Assembly (NCBI GenBank): GCA_905221605.1
Contig: CAJNDS010002103.1
Span: 310,581 to 374,580, forward strand
Length of the DNA stretch: 64,000 nucleotides
Reading direction: 5' to 3'
Source of the DNA: Symbiodinium natans
Taxonomy: Eukaryota; Sar; Dinophyceae; Suessiales; Symbiodiniaceae
The notes below the pieces were generated by a model. The model had not been told where the DNA came from and made no database searches. It worked only from the letters and a program-made list of their open reading frames with translations. Shown one piece after another: positions 1-33,962 of this stretch (position 1 is the stretch's first letter; every line of letters begins with the position of its first letter). A program made the translations under genes and the position numbers.

Positions 1-8
1 ATCTTACC

Positions 9-19
9 ATTTGCTTAAG

Positions 20-80
<61 letters not shown>

Positions 81-155
81 CCCAAAAAAAAGGAATCCCT
101 ATCTTACCCCTTATAAGGAAGAATATCATATTTTTTGGTGGGTTCTTAAGCAATT
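9..155. mobile_element. Family D element with a long poly-C
   Basis: ATTTGCTTAAGAACCCC to GGGTTCTTAAGCAATTCG, interrupted by about 58 C residues (22-79). Confidence 0.6.
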
Positions 156-412
156 CGTAGGTTCTTGTGAAGGAACTTAAGCTGCCATAGGAAGGGGCGA
201 TTAAAGTAAACCAAACAGTGTTCTTGCTGTTACAGCTTGAGTTCTGTCATAAGAAAATAGTGTTCGAGGACTCACCGGAGAAAGGCTGGAAGCAGATGGA
301 ACCAGATGTCCCTGTTGGAGTTCGGCTACTTGGAACCCCAGCTCTCAACTACTCATGAACCTCCGTTCCTAAACCCCCCCCCCCCCCAAGAATGTAAGCC
401 TAAACCCTGAAC

Positions 413-494
413 TTGGGATGTTCCCCCTTACACTAACGGTCCTTAATGGGGATTCTAATAGGGAGGACTGCTAGTATAAGGGGGAACATCCCAA
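413..494. mobile_element. Family A hairpin element
   Basis: Inverted ends TTGGGATGTTCCCCCTTA...TAAGGGGGAACATCCCAA around AGTCCTTAAT/AGGACTG arms; 82 bp. Confidence 0.7.
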
Positions 495-837
495 CCCTGA
501 ACCCAAGTAGGAGGCTCACGGATTGAGACCGTGCTTGAGGCCCTGAAGCCCTAGTTAACCCCCTCACCCTCTTAATCCCTCAACCTTGCACCATCCCCTT
601 CACCCTCTTAATCCCTCAACCTTGCACCATTTAAGAATGGAACGGTGCCTTAGAGATTCGGCATGCTTCCCTGCCGCAGGGGTCATGGGGGCCTCTCCGG
701 TCGAGCCTCCCTGGATCTTTCATTGTAGTTGCTCTGTTTTTTTTTTTTTTTTTGGGGGGGGGGGGGGGGGCATCTTATTACGTTTCAAACTCACAACCCC
801 CCACCCAAAGAAAAAACATTTAAAACACAACAAAAAA

Positions 838-1582
838 CTAGTATATAAACATTAAAATGCAACCAAGGGCTGTAGTAAACCCAAGCCCCGAAGCCCCGAA
901 GACCTTATACATCCTACAGTCACCAAACCTACCAATTGCTTAAGAACCCCCGCCAAAAAAATGAAAATATGCTTCCCTCACGGGTAAAATTGGGGTTTCG
1001 GGTTTAGGGTTTAGGGTTTAGTTCTTAAGCAAATAGTAGCAAACCAGGGTGCGGCAGTAAGCTGGGCCTGAGGCAGCCGGTCGAGGAGGTGTACCGCCAG
1101 CTGCCAGGGCCCTCCCTTCTCACAGGCGCTGATGGTGGCCTAGGCTGGGGCCCAGAAACACCTCTGAAAGGTCTAGGGTTTAGGGTTTGGGGTTTAGGGT
1201 TTAGGGTAATAAACATTCTCTAGACCCAGGAGTAACCTAGGAAAAAAAAAAAACAGGGTGCCCTTTTTTGCTTTAAGGGGATTATATGGGAACCCCAAAC
1301 CCTGAAAAACAAAAAAGGGCTCCGGGTCCTACTTCTCAAAGAAGGTACTCCCAAATCGCCCAAAACACACCGGGACCTTTTTTGTAAAAACTACAAGGAG
1401 GGGCCCCCTAGTTATAAGTAGACGTATAGGAGCCCTAAATTGGGTTATAAGGAGCCTATCATAGGTTATAAGTCCCTTGATTATAGTTAGTATTATATAC
1501 ATATATGTATATACACATACATGCATATATACATATGTACATCTATATATGACATATATATATATATATACGTATGATAGAC

Positions 1583-1615
<33 letters not shown>

Positions 1616-2880
1616 TTGACGTTGGCACCCTTCTGTATTTACACACTGCTTCGGGAAAACCAAATTAAGGGGAAAGATCAACTTTTCCTTGGTCCGGCCT
1701 AGTGGCATTGTAGACAATGACGTCAGGCGTAAGATGTGATTTGGGCCTTGGTAGCCCAGTAACCATATTATAATAAGGGCACCCTTTGTTTTTGGGTTGG
1801 CTATTTTATAAGGGAACCCATAACCAAAATAAAAAAGGTAAAGGGTACTGTACCACTGGGCTACCACGGGGCATGTCGTTGAAAAGATGCAGAGCCAACT
1901 GCCACTGACCGCCCTTCTCGCAGGAACTGATCGTGGCGCTGTAGCCTTGGTAGCCCAGTAACCTCATCTTAACAAGGGCACCCTTTTTGGGGTTGGTTAC
2001 TCTATAAGGGAACCTACAACTATAAAAAAAAGGGTAAAGGGTACCACTGGGCCACCAAGTAGCTAATTACATTGGGGCGAACCTTGGCCTTGCGCATGCT
2101 GTGGAACAGGCGCCAGGCCAACGGCCACTGTTGGCCCTTCTGACAGGAGCTGATGGCGCTGCTGTAGCTAATAACGTCGGGATCCACCTTCGTGCTGAGC
2201 ATGCGATGAAATAAATGCAGCGCCAGCTGCCACTGCTGGCCCTTCTCACAGGAGCTGATCGCCGCGCTGTAGCTGATGACATCCGGTTCCAGCTTGGCTT
2301 TCTGCATGTCGCTCAACAACAGCACAGCCGGCTTCCACTGCCCGCTCTTTCCGCAGGTGCTAATGGCAGCATTGAACATGATGACATTAGCAGCAAGATC
2401 GGCGTTCAACATCGCGGCAAACAAATGCAGAGCCAGGTGCCAGTGCACTCCCGAATCAAAGGAGCTGATCGTGGCACCGTAGCTGATGGTATTGGGGGTA
2501 ACCCTGGCCTTAGGCATGCCATGAAAGAGATGAAGTGCCATGGGCCACTGCTTGGTCTTGGCGCACGTGCTGATTGCTGTTGTATAGTCGGGCAAGCCAA
2601 GCTTAATCTTGCCGTCCTTAAAGGCGGCAAACATGGCGCCTACTACATCTTCTCGATGTAGCACCCTGAGCTCTTGCAGCACCCGGCGGAGAAGCTTGGG
2701 AGTCTTCCGCCACTCAGGCAGGTGTGGACCTACCAGTTGCTTCACAATCTGGCTATTCGCGGGCCTCTTGAGCTTGTGCAGTCGCACCACGATCTCGCTC
2801 GACCCACTGCTCTTGCCGCGCTGCTGTGCACGCCCTGCTGAACTGAATGCCCGAGCCTTCATGATCAAGGGGGCCATCAT
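838..2880 (-). CDS. Pentatricopeptide repeat (PPR) protein with five exons and four introner introns
   Basis: PPR proteins bind organelle RNA through tandem helical repeats of about 35 residues. Exons on the minus strand: 2880-2064, 1945-1873, 1746-1707, 1139-1045, 928-838 (TAG stop at 840-838). The first exon alone gives about 272 residues with an Arg/Ala/Ser-rich N-terminus (KARAFSSAGRA) that could be an organelle transit peptide, then repeats of the type VISYSAAISSCEKGQQWQLA. Joining the exons continues the repeats without a break: NVISY|SATISSCEKG, then LFNDM|PKSHLTPDVIVYN, then VYN|ATISACEKGG. The last exon adds about 30 non-repeat residues. The start is the first Met after an in-frame TGA. 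Splice pairs are GC-AG three times and GT-AG once. Seen: frame and repeat continuity. Inferred: RNA binding in plastid or mitochondrion. The extreme C-terminus is less sure than the rest. Confidence 0.82.
929..1044 (-). mobile_element. Introner, PPR intron 4 (116 bp, family D)
   Basis: Ends are CTACTATTTGCTTAAGAAC and its inverse GTTCTTAAGCAATTGGTAG, flanked by the exact direct repeat GTTTG (1040-1044, 924-928). GT-AG excision keeps the frame (APW|FGD). It carries three TTTAGGG units inside. Confidence 0.78.
1140..1706 (-). mobile_element. PPR intron 3 (567 bp), composite introner
   Basis: Exact direct repeat GCCAC at both ends and GC-AG splicing restore VYN|ATISACEKGG. The interior is a composite: a family C hairpin element at 1218-1335, TTTAGGG units (1171-1207), a (GATA)n tract at 1577-1614 and AT-rich sequence. 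It looks like an introner enlarged by nested insertions. Confidence 0.7.
1218..1335. mobile_element. Family C element
   Basis: CTCTAGACCCAGGAGTAACC to GGGCTCCGGGTCCTACTTCT; nested in PPR intron 3. Confidence 0.62.
1747..1872 (-). mobile_element. Introner, PPR intron 2 (126 bp, family B)
   Basis: Same family as intron 1, with inverted ends GTGGTAGCCCAGT and ACTGGGCTACCAAG. The flanking direct repeat is GCCCC/GCCCA (one mismatch). GC-AG excision gives NDM|PKSHLTPDVIVYN in frame. Confidence 0.82.
1946..2063 (-). mobile_element. Introner, PPR intron 1 (118 bp, family B)
   Basis: On the coding strand it begins GCTACTTGGTGGCCCAGT and ends ACTGGGCTACCAAG before GCTAC. The 5-base direct repeat GCTAC flanks inverted ends (TTGGTRGCCCAGT). 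Excision as a GC-AG intron restores codons for VISYSATIS. Family B copies also lie at 1747, 8110, 19688, 25741 and 46091. Confidence 0.85.
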
Positions 2881-3095
2881 GGATGCAAAAACGAATCTAT
2901 CCCGACTTCATTCCCTGTAGACAGCGCATCAAATGAGAGCCAGAAGAATCTCATGTGTGCCATTGGCTTTCACTCTACCTGTCTGCCTGTCTACCGCAAG
3001 TCCCCGCCGCAAAGGGTTTCGCTCCTGCACTCATTGGCCCGAAAATGCAAACCCTATAACCTTAGAAACTCCATCCAGCACCAACAAGCCCCTGC

Positions 3096-26654
<23,559 letters not shown>

Positions 26655-26711
26655 CTGGCAGCCGACGGGCGGGGGAAAGGTCTAGGGTTTCAAAGCGGTT
26701 TCGGGGTTTGG

Positions 26712-26880
26712 TTGAGGGTTTAGGGTTTAGGGTTTAGGGTTTGGGGTTTAGGGTTTAGGGTTTAGGGTTTAAGGTTTAGGGTTTGGGGTTTGGGGTTTGG
26801 GGTTTGTTGTGTGGGGTTTCGGGTTTGGGGTTTAGGCTTAGGGTTTAGGGTTTAGGGTTTAGAGCTTAGGGTGTAGGGGC
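26712..26880 (+). repeat. TTTAGGG/TTTGGGG mixed tract
   Basis: Units drift between TTTAGGG and TTTGGGG. Confidence 0.88.
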
Positions 26881-28315
26881 CCTACGCCCTGAACCCAAAA
26901 AAACATCGTGGCTTGGACCGGCAGCAGGATTGACACAAGGCTCGATGCACAGTTTCCCTACAGAGACCTCTCGGCTGCAGGTAGAGCACCCAAGTACGGT
27001 TTAGGGGTTTGGGGCTTTGGGCTTAAAACCCTAAACCCTAAACCCTAAAACCCTACACCCTAAACCCCTAAACCCTAAACCCCTAAACCCCTAAACCCTA
27101 AACCCTAACCCCTAAACCCTAAAACCTTCAAGCGGCCTGAAGAGGGCGGTCATGGGCCTGGTACGACCGGCTCGCCCCGGCACCAGTGTTCTGAGCCCAA
27201 ACGGCTTTGCTGGCGGCTGCGGGCTTTAGGTTCTTAGGGTCTTAGGGTTTAGGGTTTAGGGTTCAGGGTTTAGGGCCTAGGGTTTAGGGCACCAACTGAA
27301 CTTTCAGGGTTTAGGGTTTGGGGTCTCGATTTTATGTAGGTCAGGGATGTTTAGGCTTTTCGGGATTTGGGTTTCTGAACTCGTGCCGAATCAAGGGTTT
27401 AGGGTTTAGGGTTTAGGGTTTAGGGTTTAGGGTTTAGGGTTTGGGGCTTACAAGGTTAAGCTTGTGGCACTTACAATCCTATCGTCCTCAAGGCAGCTTA
27501 CTCGAATGGACGATATAAAAATCCTTGGAGAATGTTTTAAAAAAAAACACAACGCTCTTGCACAATGGAAGGGATCATGCACACCGGTTTGTCCCAAGGC
27601 CTATTGAGATGAGGATTGGTGATTTTGTGGGGTTTTGGGTTTTAGGTGTTGGGGGCTTCGCGCCGGAAACCGACCGGTTGTCTGCTTAGTCTGGACTTGC
27701 ACACGGGCCACCTTAACCCTAAACCCATACACCCATAAACTCATAAACGCATAGACCCAGAAACCCATAAACGCATGCACCGACCCAGAAACCCATAAAC
27801 GCATACACCCATCAACCCAGTAACGCATTACATAAACCCATAACCCCACAACCCCACAAACCCCACAAACCCATAAACCCTGCCAGGATGATTGATTCAA
27901 GATGTCAGGGCAGTCTTCAAAACTGCGGATTCCTTCATGGCAAGCCAAATTAGGGTCTTGGGATTCGGCTTTATTGGGTTTAGGGTTTCGAGTTTAGGGT
28001 TTAGGGTTTAGGGTTTAGGGTTTAGGGCACAAGCAACTGAACTCGCCTCCTCCCTCAAAGCTAGGCCCTAAGCCGCAGAGTCAGCCACAGAGCATTCTTG
28101 CGCCTGCTGCGATGCACGCCCGGCTGGGTCCTGTGGTGCCAGGCCTAAGGACCTACACTTAGCGTTTGGGGTTTGGGGTTTAGGGTTTAGGGTTTAGGGT
28201 TTAGGGTTTAGCGTTTGGGGTTTAGGGGTTTTTTGGGCCTGAAGGGTGTACCTGTACAGTAAACACTCGGCTCTTAAAGGGATTCCTACAGAGCTTTAGG
28301 GCCCAAGCCTATATG

Positions 28316-28436
28316 AAGTAGGGTTTATATTACTATTTTTGGTGAGTGTATATAAGGTTCCTTTTTTATATTGGTGAGTGTATATATTGGGTGTCCTTTT
28401 GGGAGTACAAGAAATGTAAACCCTACTTCATATGCA
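28316..28436. mobile_element. Family F element
   Basis: GAAGTAGGGTTTATATTACT to GTAAACCCTACTTCAT, with TTGGTGAGTGTATA repeated twice inside. Confidence 0.68.
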
Positions 28437-28824
28437 TGGACATCTGGGGAGAGTGCAGTTGGCGATGGCATGCTGAAGTACAAAGCATACACAACCTGGC
28501 ACAGCAAAATACCTGAAGCCTACTGGGCCCTTCGGCTCTCTGGGATCTGTAGCTAGGATGGCCCTTAAAACCCTCTGAACAAATATTATTCCTGAATATG
28601 ATCCTCTTACACCCAATGAAGGAAAATATGAGATGTGCCAACAAGGACCTGCACTCAACCCTAAACCCTAAGCCCTGAACCCTAAAGCCTAAACCGCCTA
28701 AACCCTGATATACCTATGGAGAATGAATTCGGTTCCTGAAATCCTCAATGCTGTTTGATTCTCGATTCAGAACTACTTAGTAAGCTCAGACCATGCCAAA
28801 GGGCGCTATACCCTTAGAGGTGAA

Positions 28825-28925
28825 GGTTTAGGGTTTAGGGTTTAGGGTTTAGGGTTTAGGGTTTAGGGTTTAGGGTTTAGGGTTTAGGGTTTAGGGTTTA
28901 GGGTTTAGGGTTTAGGTTTGGGTTT
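28825..28925 (+). repeat. TTTAGGG tract
   Basis: About 14 units; island to its right ends at CCCTAAA 29038-29090. Confidence 0.93.
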
Positions 28926-29514
28926 AGGACCCAAAGACCCAAGGCTGTTGCCCATGCCTCGCTCGTTTGAAACTATGTCCCTATGCCTAGGTTTCGCACC
29001 AGGAGATGCACCAGTGCTGGACTGCTGAACTGGTCCCTAAACCCTAAACCCTAAACCCTAAACCCGAAACCCTAAACCCTAAACCCTAAACACCTGCCAC
29101 GTTCACTACTCCCAGCGTGGGGCCACTGCCGCAAGCAACAACCCGTGTTGCCCTCCCCCCACGGGCAAACTGCAACACACGCAGGCTGCGCCCACGAATG
29201 GACGAGCACAACTGAGTAGAATTTCTTGAAACGACTACTATCAAGAAACGATACCTCCACCCACTCCCAAACTTTCCTTAGGCCAGCGCATTCTCAACTC
29301 CTGAAACAACTATATAATGAACCGATAACCCTAAACCGTAAACCCTAAACCCCCTCCCCACTCACAAACTTTTTCTTCACGCAAGACGACTGAGAAGTCC
29401 GACCTTCACAGCCAGAAGAGAATTAGCTCGGCGCGCAGCAAGCAAGAACAAAATGAGGGGAAGCACGTGGAGCTGTGAAGAATCAAGGAAATGACCCTAC
29501 TTTGGAGAAAATCC

Positions 29515-29598
29515 TGGAAACATGTACATACTTTTTAGGTATAAGTAGCTATAATAGGAACCCAGAACCACAAAAAGTATTAACGTATATGGGTCAGG
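29515..29598. mobile_element. Family J element
   Basis: ACATACTTTTTAGGTATAAG, TAGCTATAATAGGAACCCAG and AAAAGTATTAACG; the second copy is at 41961. Confidence 0.58.
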
Positions 29599-29654
29599 GT
29601 TTACGGGTTTAGGGTTTAGGGTGTAGGATTTAGGGTTTAGGGTTTTTAGGGTTT

Positions 29655-29740
29655 AGGGAAACCCAGATGAAGTAGCAGCACATGCGCTGACTTTGACCTG
29701 CCGCGCTCGCTCAGCAGGTTTCGGGATTTGTTCAAACACC
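29655..29740 (-). CDS. Unassigned coding-like exon
   Basis: Open frame VFEQIPKPAERARQVKVSAC on the minus strand beside a TTTAGGG tract at 29600-29658. It lies between the cyclophilin and the foldback element. No family seen. Confidence 0.25.
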
Positions 29741-30228
29741 CTTTTTTGCCGAAACCCTCGCACGACGTGTGGAGTTGATCCATTCTAAGTGACTAAATCT
29801 CTTGTTCGGAGTGGTTTTCATGCAAGCAGCTCTCTAAAACCAGATACTTGTCATAGTTGTCTCACTCAACCCCCTGCGTCGGTAAAGGCTGGGGGTGTCG
29901 ACTCTGGGGAGCGGTCTCTAGTTTATGGTTTAGGGTTTGGGGTTTAGGGGTTAGGGTCTAGTCTTTGGTATTCAGGGGTGCGGTGTCGCAACTGCTCCTT
30001 AAACGTCCCCCATAAATCCCTTAGCCCCCACACCGTCATGCTTCATGAGGCCCCTAAGGCGCTAAAGCAACGTCCCGCCCTTAGGCTTTATTTAAAATTG
30101 CAAGCAAGAAAAAAAGGTGAGACAATGCCCCGTGTGGCGCTCTCCAGGGCTTAGGTTCAGGGCTTAGGGTCGAGTTAGGAATGGTGCGTAACACGCGAAT
30201 TATGTATCTGTATACATATAAATATAGA

Positions 30229-30300
30229 AATATACATACATACATACATACATACATACATACATACATACATACATACATACATACATACATACATACA
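30229..30300 (+). repeat. (CATA)n microsatellite
   Basis: About 18 units, followed by (CT)n at 30377-30433. Confidence 0.97.
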
Positions 30301-30372
30301 TGTGTGTATATACATATATGCACCTACACATGCATATCGATCAATATGTATGCGCATATATGCATGTATGCA

Positions 30373-30409
<37 letters not shown>

Positions 30410-30536
30410 CGCTCGCTCTCTCTCTCTCTCTCTCCCTATCTATCTCTTTCTCTGGCCTTTTCTTGCCCAAATGCTCAAATACATACATACATGTACGCGC
30501 ATGTATGTGTATATATATATATGCTCACACCCCCCC

Positions 30537-32886
30537 CCCCCCCCCAATGGACCAACCGCGAAATGAAAAGGACAGGAAAACTAGTTATTTTTGTCGTGCT
30601 TTGTGTTTTTTGCGCGTTTTGCTTTACATCTTGCGCTTTTTGTGTTTGTGTGCATTTGTTGCACTTTCTGGTGTTTTTGCACTTTCGCACTTGCTTTGCT
30701 TTTTTTTCACTTCTGCACTTTTTTTGCTTTTTGCACTTTTGCACTGTTTTGGCTTTTTGCACTTTTGCATTGTTCTCATATACTGTGCTCTTTTCTATGC
30801 TTGTCTGATGCATAGAAAATCCAAAAATCCAAAAATCCAAACTTGCTCGGACAATGTATCCGGAAAAGTTTGGGTTTTTGGATTTTTGGATGTTGATGAT
30901 TTTTCGCATTCTTGCTTGTTTTTGTGTTTTTGTGCATTTTTGGCACTGTTCTTGCATTTTTTGCACTTTTGCACTTGTTTTTTTGGCAGTTTTGCACTTT
31001 TGCACTTTTGTTGTTGTTTTTGCACTTTTGCACTTTTTTGGCTTTTGGCACTTTTGCAGGCATTCTTTTCATACACTGTGTTCTTTTCCATGCTTGTCTT
31101 GTGCATAGAAAATCATAGAAAATCCAAAACCCAAAAACCCAAAGATCCAACAATCCAAAACTCCAAACTTGCTCGGGCAATGTCTCCGGAAAGTTTGGGT
31201 TTTTTGGACTTCTGGACTTCTGGATTTGGATGATTTTTCGCATTCGTATTTTGTTGACTGAAAGGAGGGCGACCATTCAAATGTACCCTTATCAGAATTT
31301 CAATTGCGTTCAATAAGACATTGAATATGCTGTTTCTGTGTACGCGCACCATGTAAAGTCTTGCCTATTCAAATCACTGAGAAAAGCACGTACATGGATT
31401 ATGCGCAGGCCTCTGCTAAGGAGGCTTTGACAGAGAAGGCGCGTATTTGCTAATATATACAATTTTGTGCATTTGAAAGAAGCTGAAAAATCTTTTTATC
31501 AAGAAGAACCATTCTGGGATCCTAGTACCTGCTGTTTAAGAAAGTTTATATCTCATGAACACCCTTACTTTGCGATAGCGGGTGCTTAGTTTTTCTGATC
31601 CTGCAATTTAAGCTCTTAATATTGCATTGCCCACCTGTGATTCTTGCAGTAAACCCTGCTCGAATCTCATTAACGTCTTAGCTACTCGATTGAAAACTGG
31701 ATCATTAAAATCCAAAGTAGCCTGTTCAAAAAGCCAGCAAGGTTTTGAAATATCCTACTCGAAAACCTCCTCGAAAAGCCAACAAGAGGTTGAACAGAAG
31801 AATTCAAGACAGTACTAATCTAGTGCTAGTGAACTGTCCACTCTAGGACTCCCCCTGGTGAAGTGAAGCGTCCATTCATTTTCAGCGCGTGCATTTCATG
31901 CTATAAGGTTCGGTTGAACTCTTACTTGATAATCTTGCAAATGGAGCAAGAGGGCGACCACTCAAATGTACCCTCATCAGAGTTTCGATGACGTCCTAAC
32001 TACTCGAAAGGTGAACACGAAATTCACAGGATAGTAAATAGCATATTCAACAGTATTTTGAATCTACTGCTTGTATATGAGGACCATGTAAAGTCCTGCT
32101 TGATCAAATCACTGAGAAAAACTGTTATGCACAGGCCTTTGTTAAGGAGGCTTTACCCGAGAACGCCTATATTTGCCAATATCTAATTTTGCGAATTCGA
32201 AAGAAGCTGAATACTCATTTGTTTAAAGAGAGCCATTCTGGTATAATACCTACTGTTTAGGAAACTAAGCCCTGCTACTTTGTCGAACACTTCGGTTCGC
32301 TTTTTGAGCAAGATATTTCAACATTTTTTGCATCTTTGAGCAAGCTACTTAGGATTTGAACTCATGTTTCGAGTAGTTAGGACGGAATTGAAATTCTGAC
32401 AAGGGTATATACGTTTGAATGGCCGCCCTCTTACACATCGTCAAAAATGAAGAATGCGTATGGGCCAACCTGGAATGTGCAAAATCACCAACAACCAAAA
32501 ATCCAAAAACCCAAAAAAACAAAAATCCAAAATCCAAACTTTCCGGAGACATTGTCCGAGCAAGTTTGGATTTCTGGGTTTTTGGATCTTTGGATCTTTG
32601 GATGTTGGATTTTCTATGCATACGACAAGCGTAGAAAAGAAGACAGTATATGAAAACAATGCAAAAGTGCAAAAAGCCAAAAAAGTGCAAAAGTGCAAAA
32701 GAGTAAAGACAAGTGCAAAAGTGCAAAAAGAACCAAAAAAATGTGCAAAACAAACACGAGAAGGGCAAAAACAAGGCAAAACGATTGAATGATACGTACG
32801 AAAGATCTAAGCCCGGGAACACATCAGAGCAGACAGTGCCTACAGGAGCTTTCACATATCGAGGTTGGTCCATTGGGGGGGGGGGG
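30537..32886. mobile_element. Foldback-type element with long repeat-rich inverted ends (about 2.35 kb)
   Basis: Outer ends are inverted: CCCCCAATGGACCAACC at 30540 and GGTTGGTCCATTGGGG at 32862. Inverted arms of roughly 0.5-0.75 kb hold tandem TTTTGCACTTT-like units, a segment with AAATCCAAACTTGCTCGG, and at the inner edge GAGGGCGACCATTCAAATGT (31266) against its inverse near 32420. The core holds two diverged direct copies of about 300 bases (31266-31555 and 31948-32275). Outside both ends lie AT/TATG microsatellites. No transposase was seen, so it is probably non-autonomous; structure recalls foldback elements. Confidence 0.65.
31266..32275 (+). repeat. Diverged direct duplication in the foldback core
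   Basis: Two copies (about 31266-31555 and 31948-32275) share GGGCGACCAYTCAAATGTACC, ACCATGTAAAGTC, CAAATCACTGAGAAAA and AGAAGCTGAA in the same order. Copies differ by many substitutions and indels. Confidence 0.6.
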
Positions 32887-32904
32887 GGGGGGGGGCGGCG
32901 GCGG

Positions 32905-32957
32905 CCATGTATATATATATATATGTATATGTGTATGTGTATGTGTATGTATATATA

Positions 32958-32992
<35 letters not shown>

Positions 32993-33008
32993 AAATATTT
33001 ATTTATTT
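32905..33008 (+). repeat. (TA)/(TATG) microsatellite
   Basis: Borders the right end of the foldback element. Confidence 0.95.
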
Positions 33009-33197
33009 ATGCTGGGCTTGCTCGACCACACGCGGGACATCAGGAGCCTAGAAAAACGATGTCCAAGAGAAGTGTCGGCTTCGCCCGAAATTCTACAATT
33101 GGACCGTGAACCCGGAGCCCAAAATAAACCTGAAGTTTAGGGTTTAGGGTTTAGGGTTATTTTAGGGTTTAGGGTTTAGGGTTGAGGGTTTAGGTGC

Positions 33198-33238
33198 CGA
33201 CAAGTTGAAGCAGGCATCCCATTGCGGATGATTGGTGC
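33198..33238 (-). CDS. Possible C2-domain exon
   Basis: Acceptor CGCCAG and GC donor bracket 41 bases coding TNHPQWDACFNLS, which resembles the TxxPxWxExFxF stretch of C2 calcium/lipid-binding domains. TTTAGGG tracts lie on both sides. Too short to assign alone; the kinase tail or a separate gene are possible hosts. Confidence 0.35.
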
Positions 33239-33619
33239 CTGGCGGGTCCGAGCATCGAAGGGTTGAGGGTTGAGGCGCTTGGGCTTACGGTTTAGGGCTT
33301 AGGTTGCAAAGCAACCCTAAACCCTAAACCCTAAACACCCTAAACCCTAAAATGGACTGCTCCATGTTCCAGAAAAAGCCATCTGCTCCCTAATCCTACG
33401 TGACGATCACCGCCTCTGCAGAGATGGAGCTATTCTTTAAACACTAAACCCTGAACCCTAAACCCTGAAGCCTAAAGCCCTGAAACCTAAAACCCGACCT
33501 CCAGCAGGCTGCCACCCGAAACCCCCATGAAACCATCAATCCTCAAAGCTCCAACGCCCTACCACACAAATCGGTTTAGGGTTTAGGGTTTAGGCTTTGG
33601 GGTTCAGGGTTTCGGATAC

Positions 33620-33815
33620 CAAATCTGAGCCAAGCCTGCGAACCTTTCTATAGGCCGAGGCTCGCAAAATTTCGTGGAGTACTCTATAGGGGCACTTCAT
33701 GAGTTCGTATTTCCACGGCTCTAGGAACTCTCGGGCATGTGGGGTCTGTGGTTGTGCAAGGATCTCCGCGACAGGTGGGAGGTCTGTTGGGCTCCTTCCC
33801 TGCGGGTCCAGAGCT
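33620..33815 (-). CDS. Unassigned exon, 196 nt, minus strand
   Basis: Acceptor CAAGTAG and donor GTATCC enclose a frame coding ALDPQGRSPTDLPPVAEILA and then HAREFLEPWKYELMKCPYRV. Charged and aromatic composition looks like real protein, family unknown. A family L hairpin element abuts its acceptor (33816-33962), so this exon probably borders an introner. Confidence 0.5.
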
Positions 33816-33962
33816 CTACTTGCAGGTTCATGGTACTTATTAACCAATTAGAACTGTACTTATAACTGTACTTATCACCATATTAGGGCACTTAAGGGGC
33901 TTATAAGTGGGTTATAAGTACAGTTATAATTGGTTAATAAGTGCCATGAACCTCCAAGTAGC
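33816..33962. mobile_element. Family L hairpin element
   Basis: CTACTTGCAGGTTCATGGTA and its inverse ending GCCATGAACCTCCAAGTAG, with TTATTAACCAATTA arms. AGCTC/AGCTG lie outside. Likely the intron upstream of the exon at 33620-33815. Confidence 0.66.

Larger units (their letters stand above)
26880..29380. other. Gene-poor stretch upstream of the cyclophilin
   Basis: Telomere-type tracts, a family F element and islands open on both strands (27130-27230, 28035-28145, 28940-29040). I could not assign a gene. Confidence 0.4.

Noticed and set aside
30181-31233. A 350-residue plus-strand ORF
   Set aside because: It is translation of CATA, CT and TTTTGCACTTT repeats inside the foldback arm, and the other frames are equally open.
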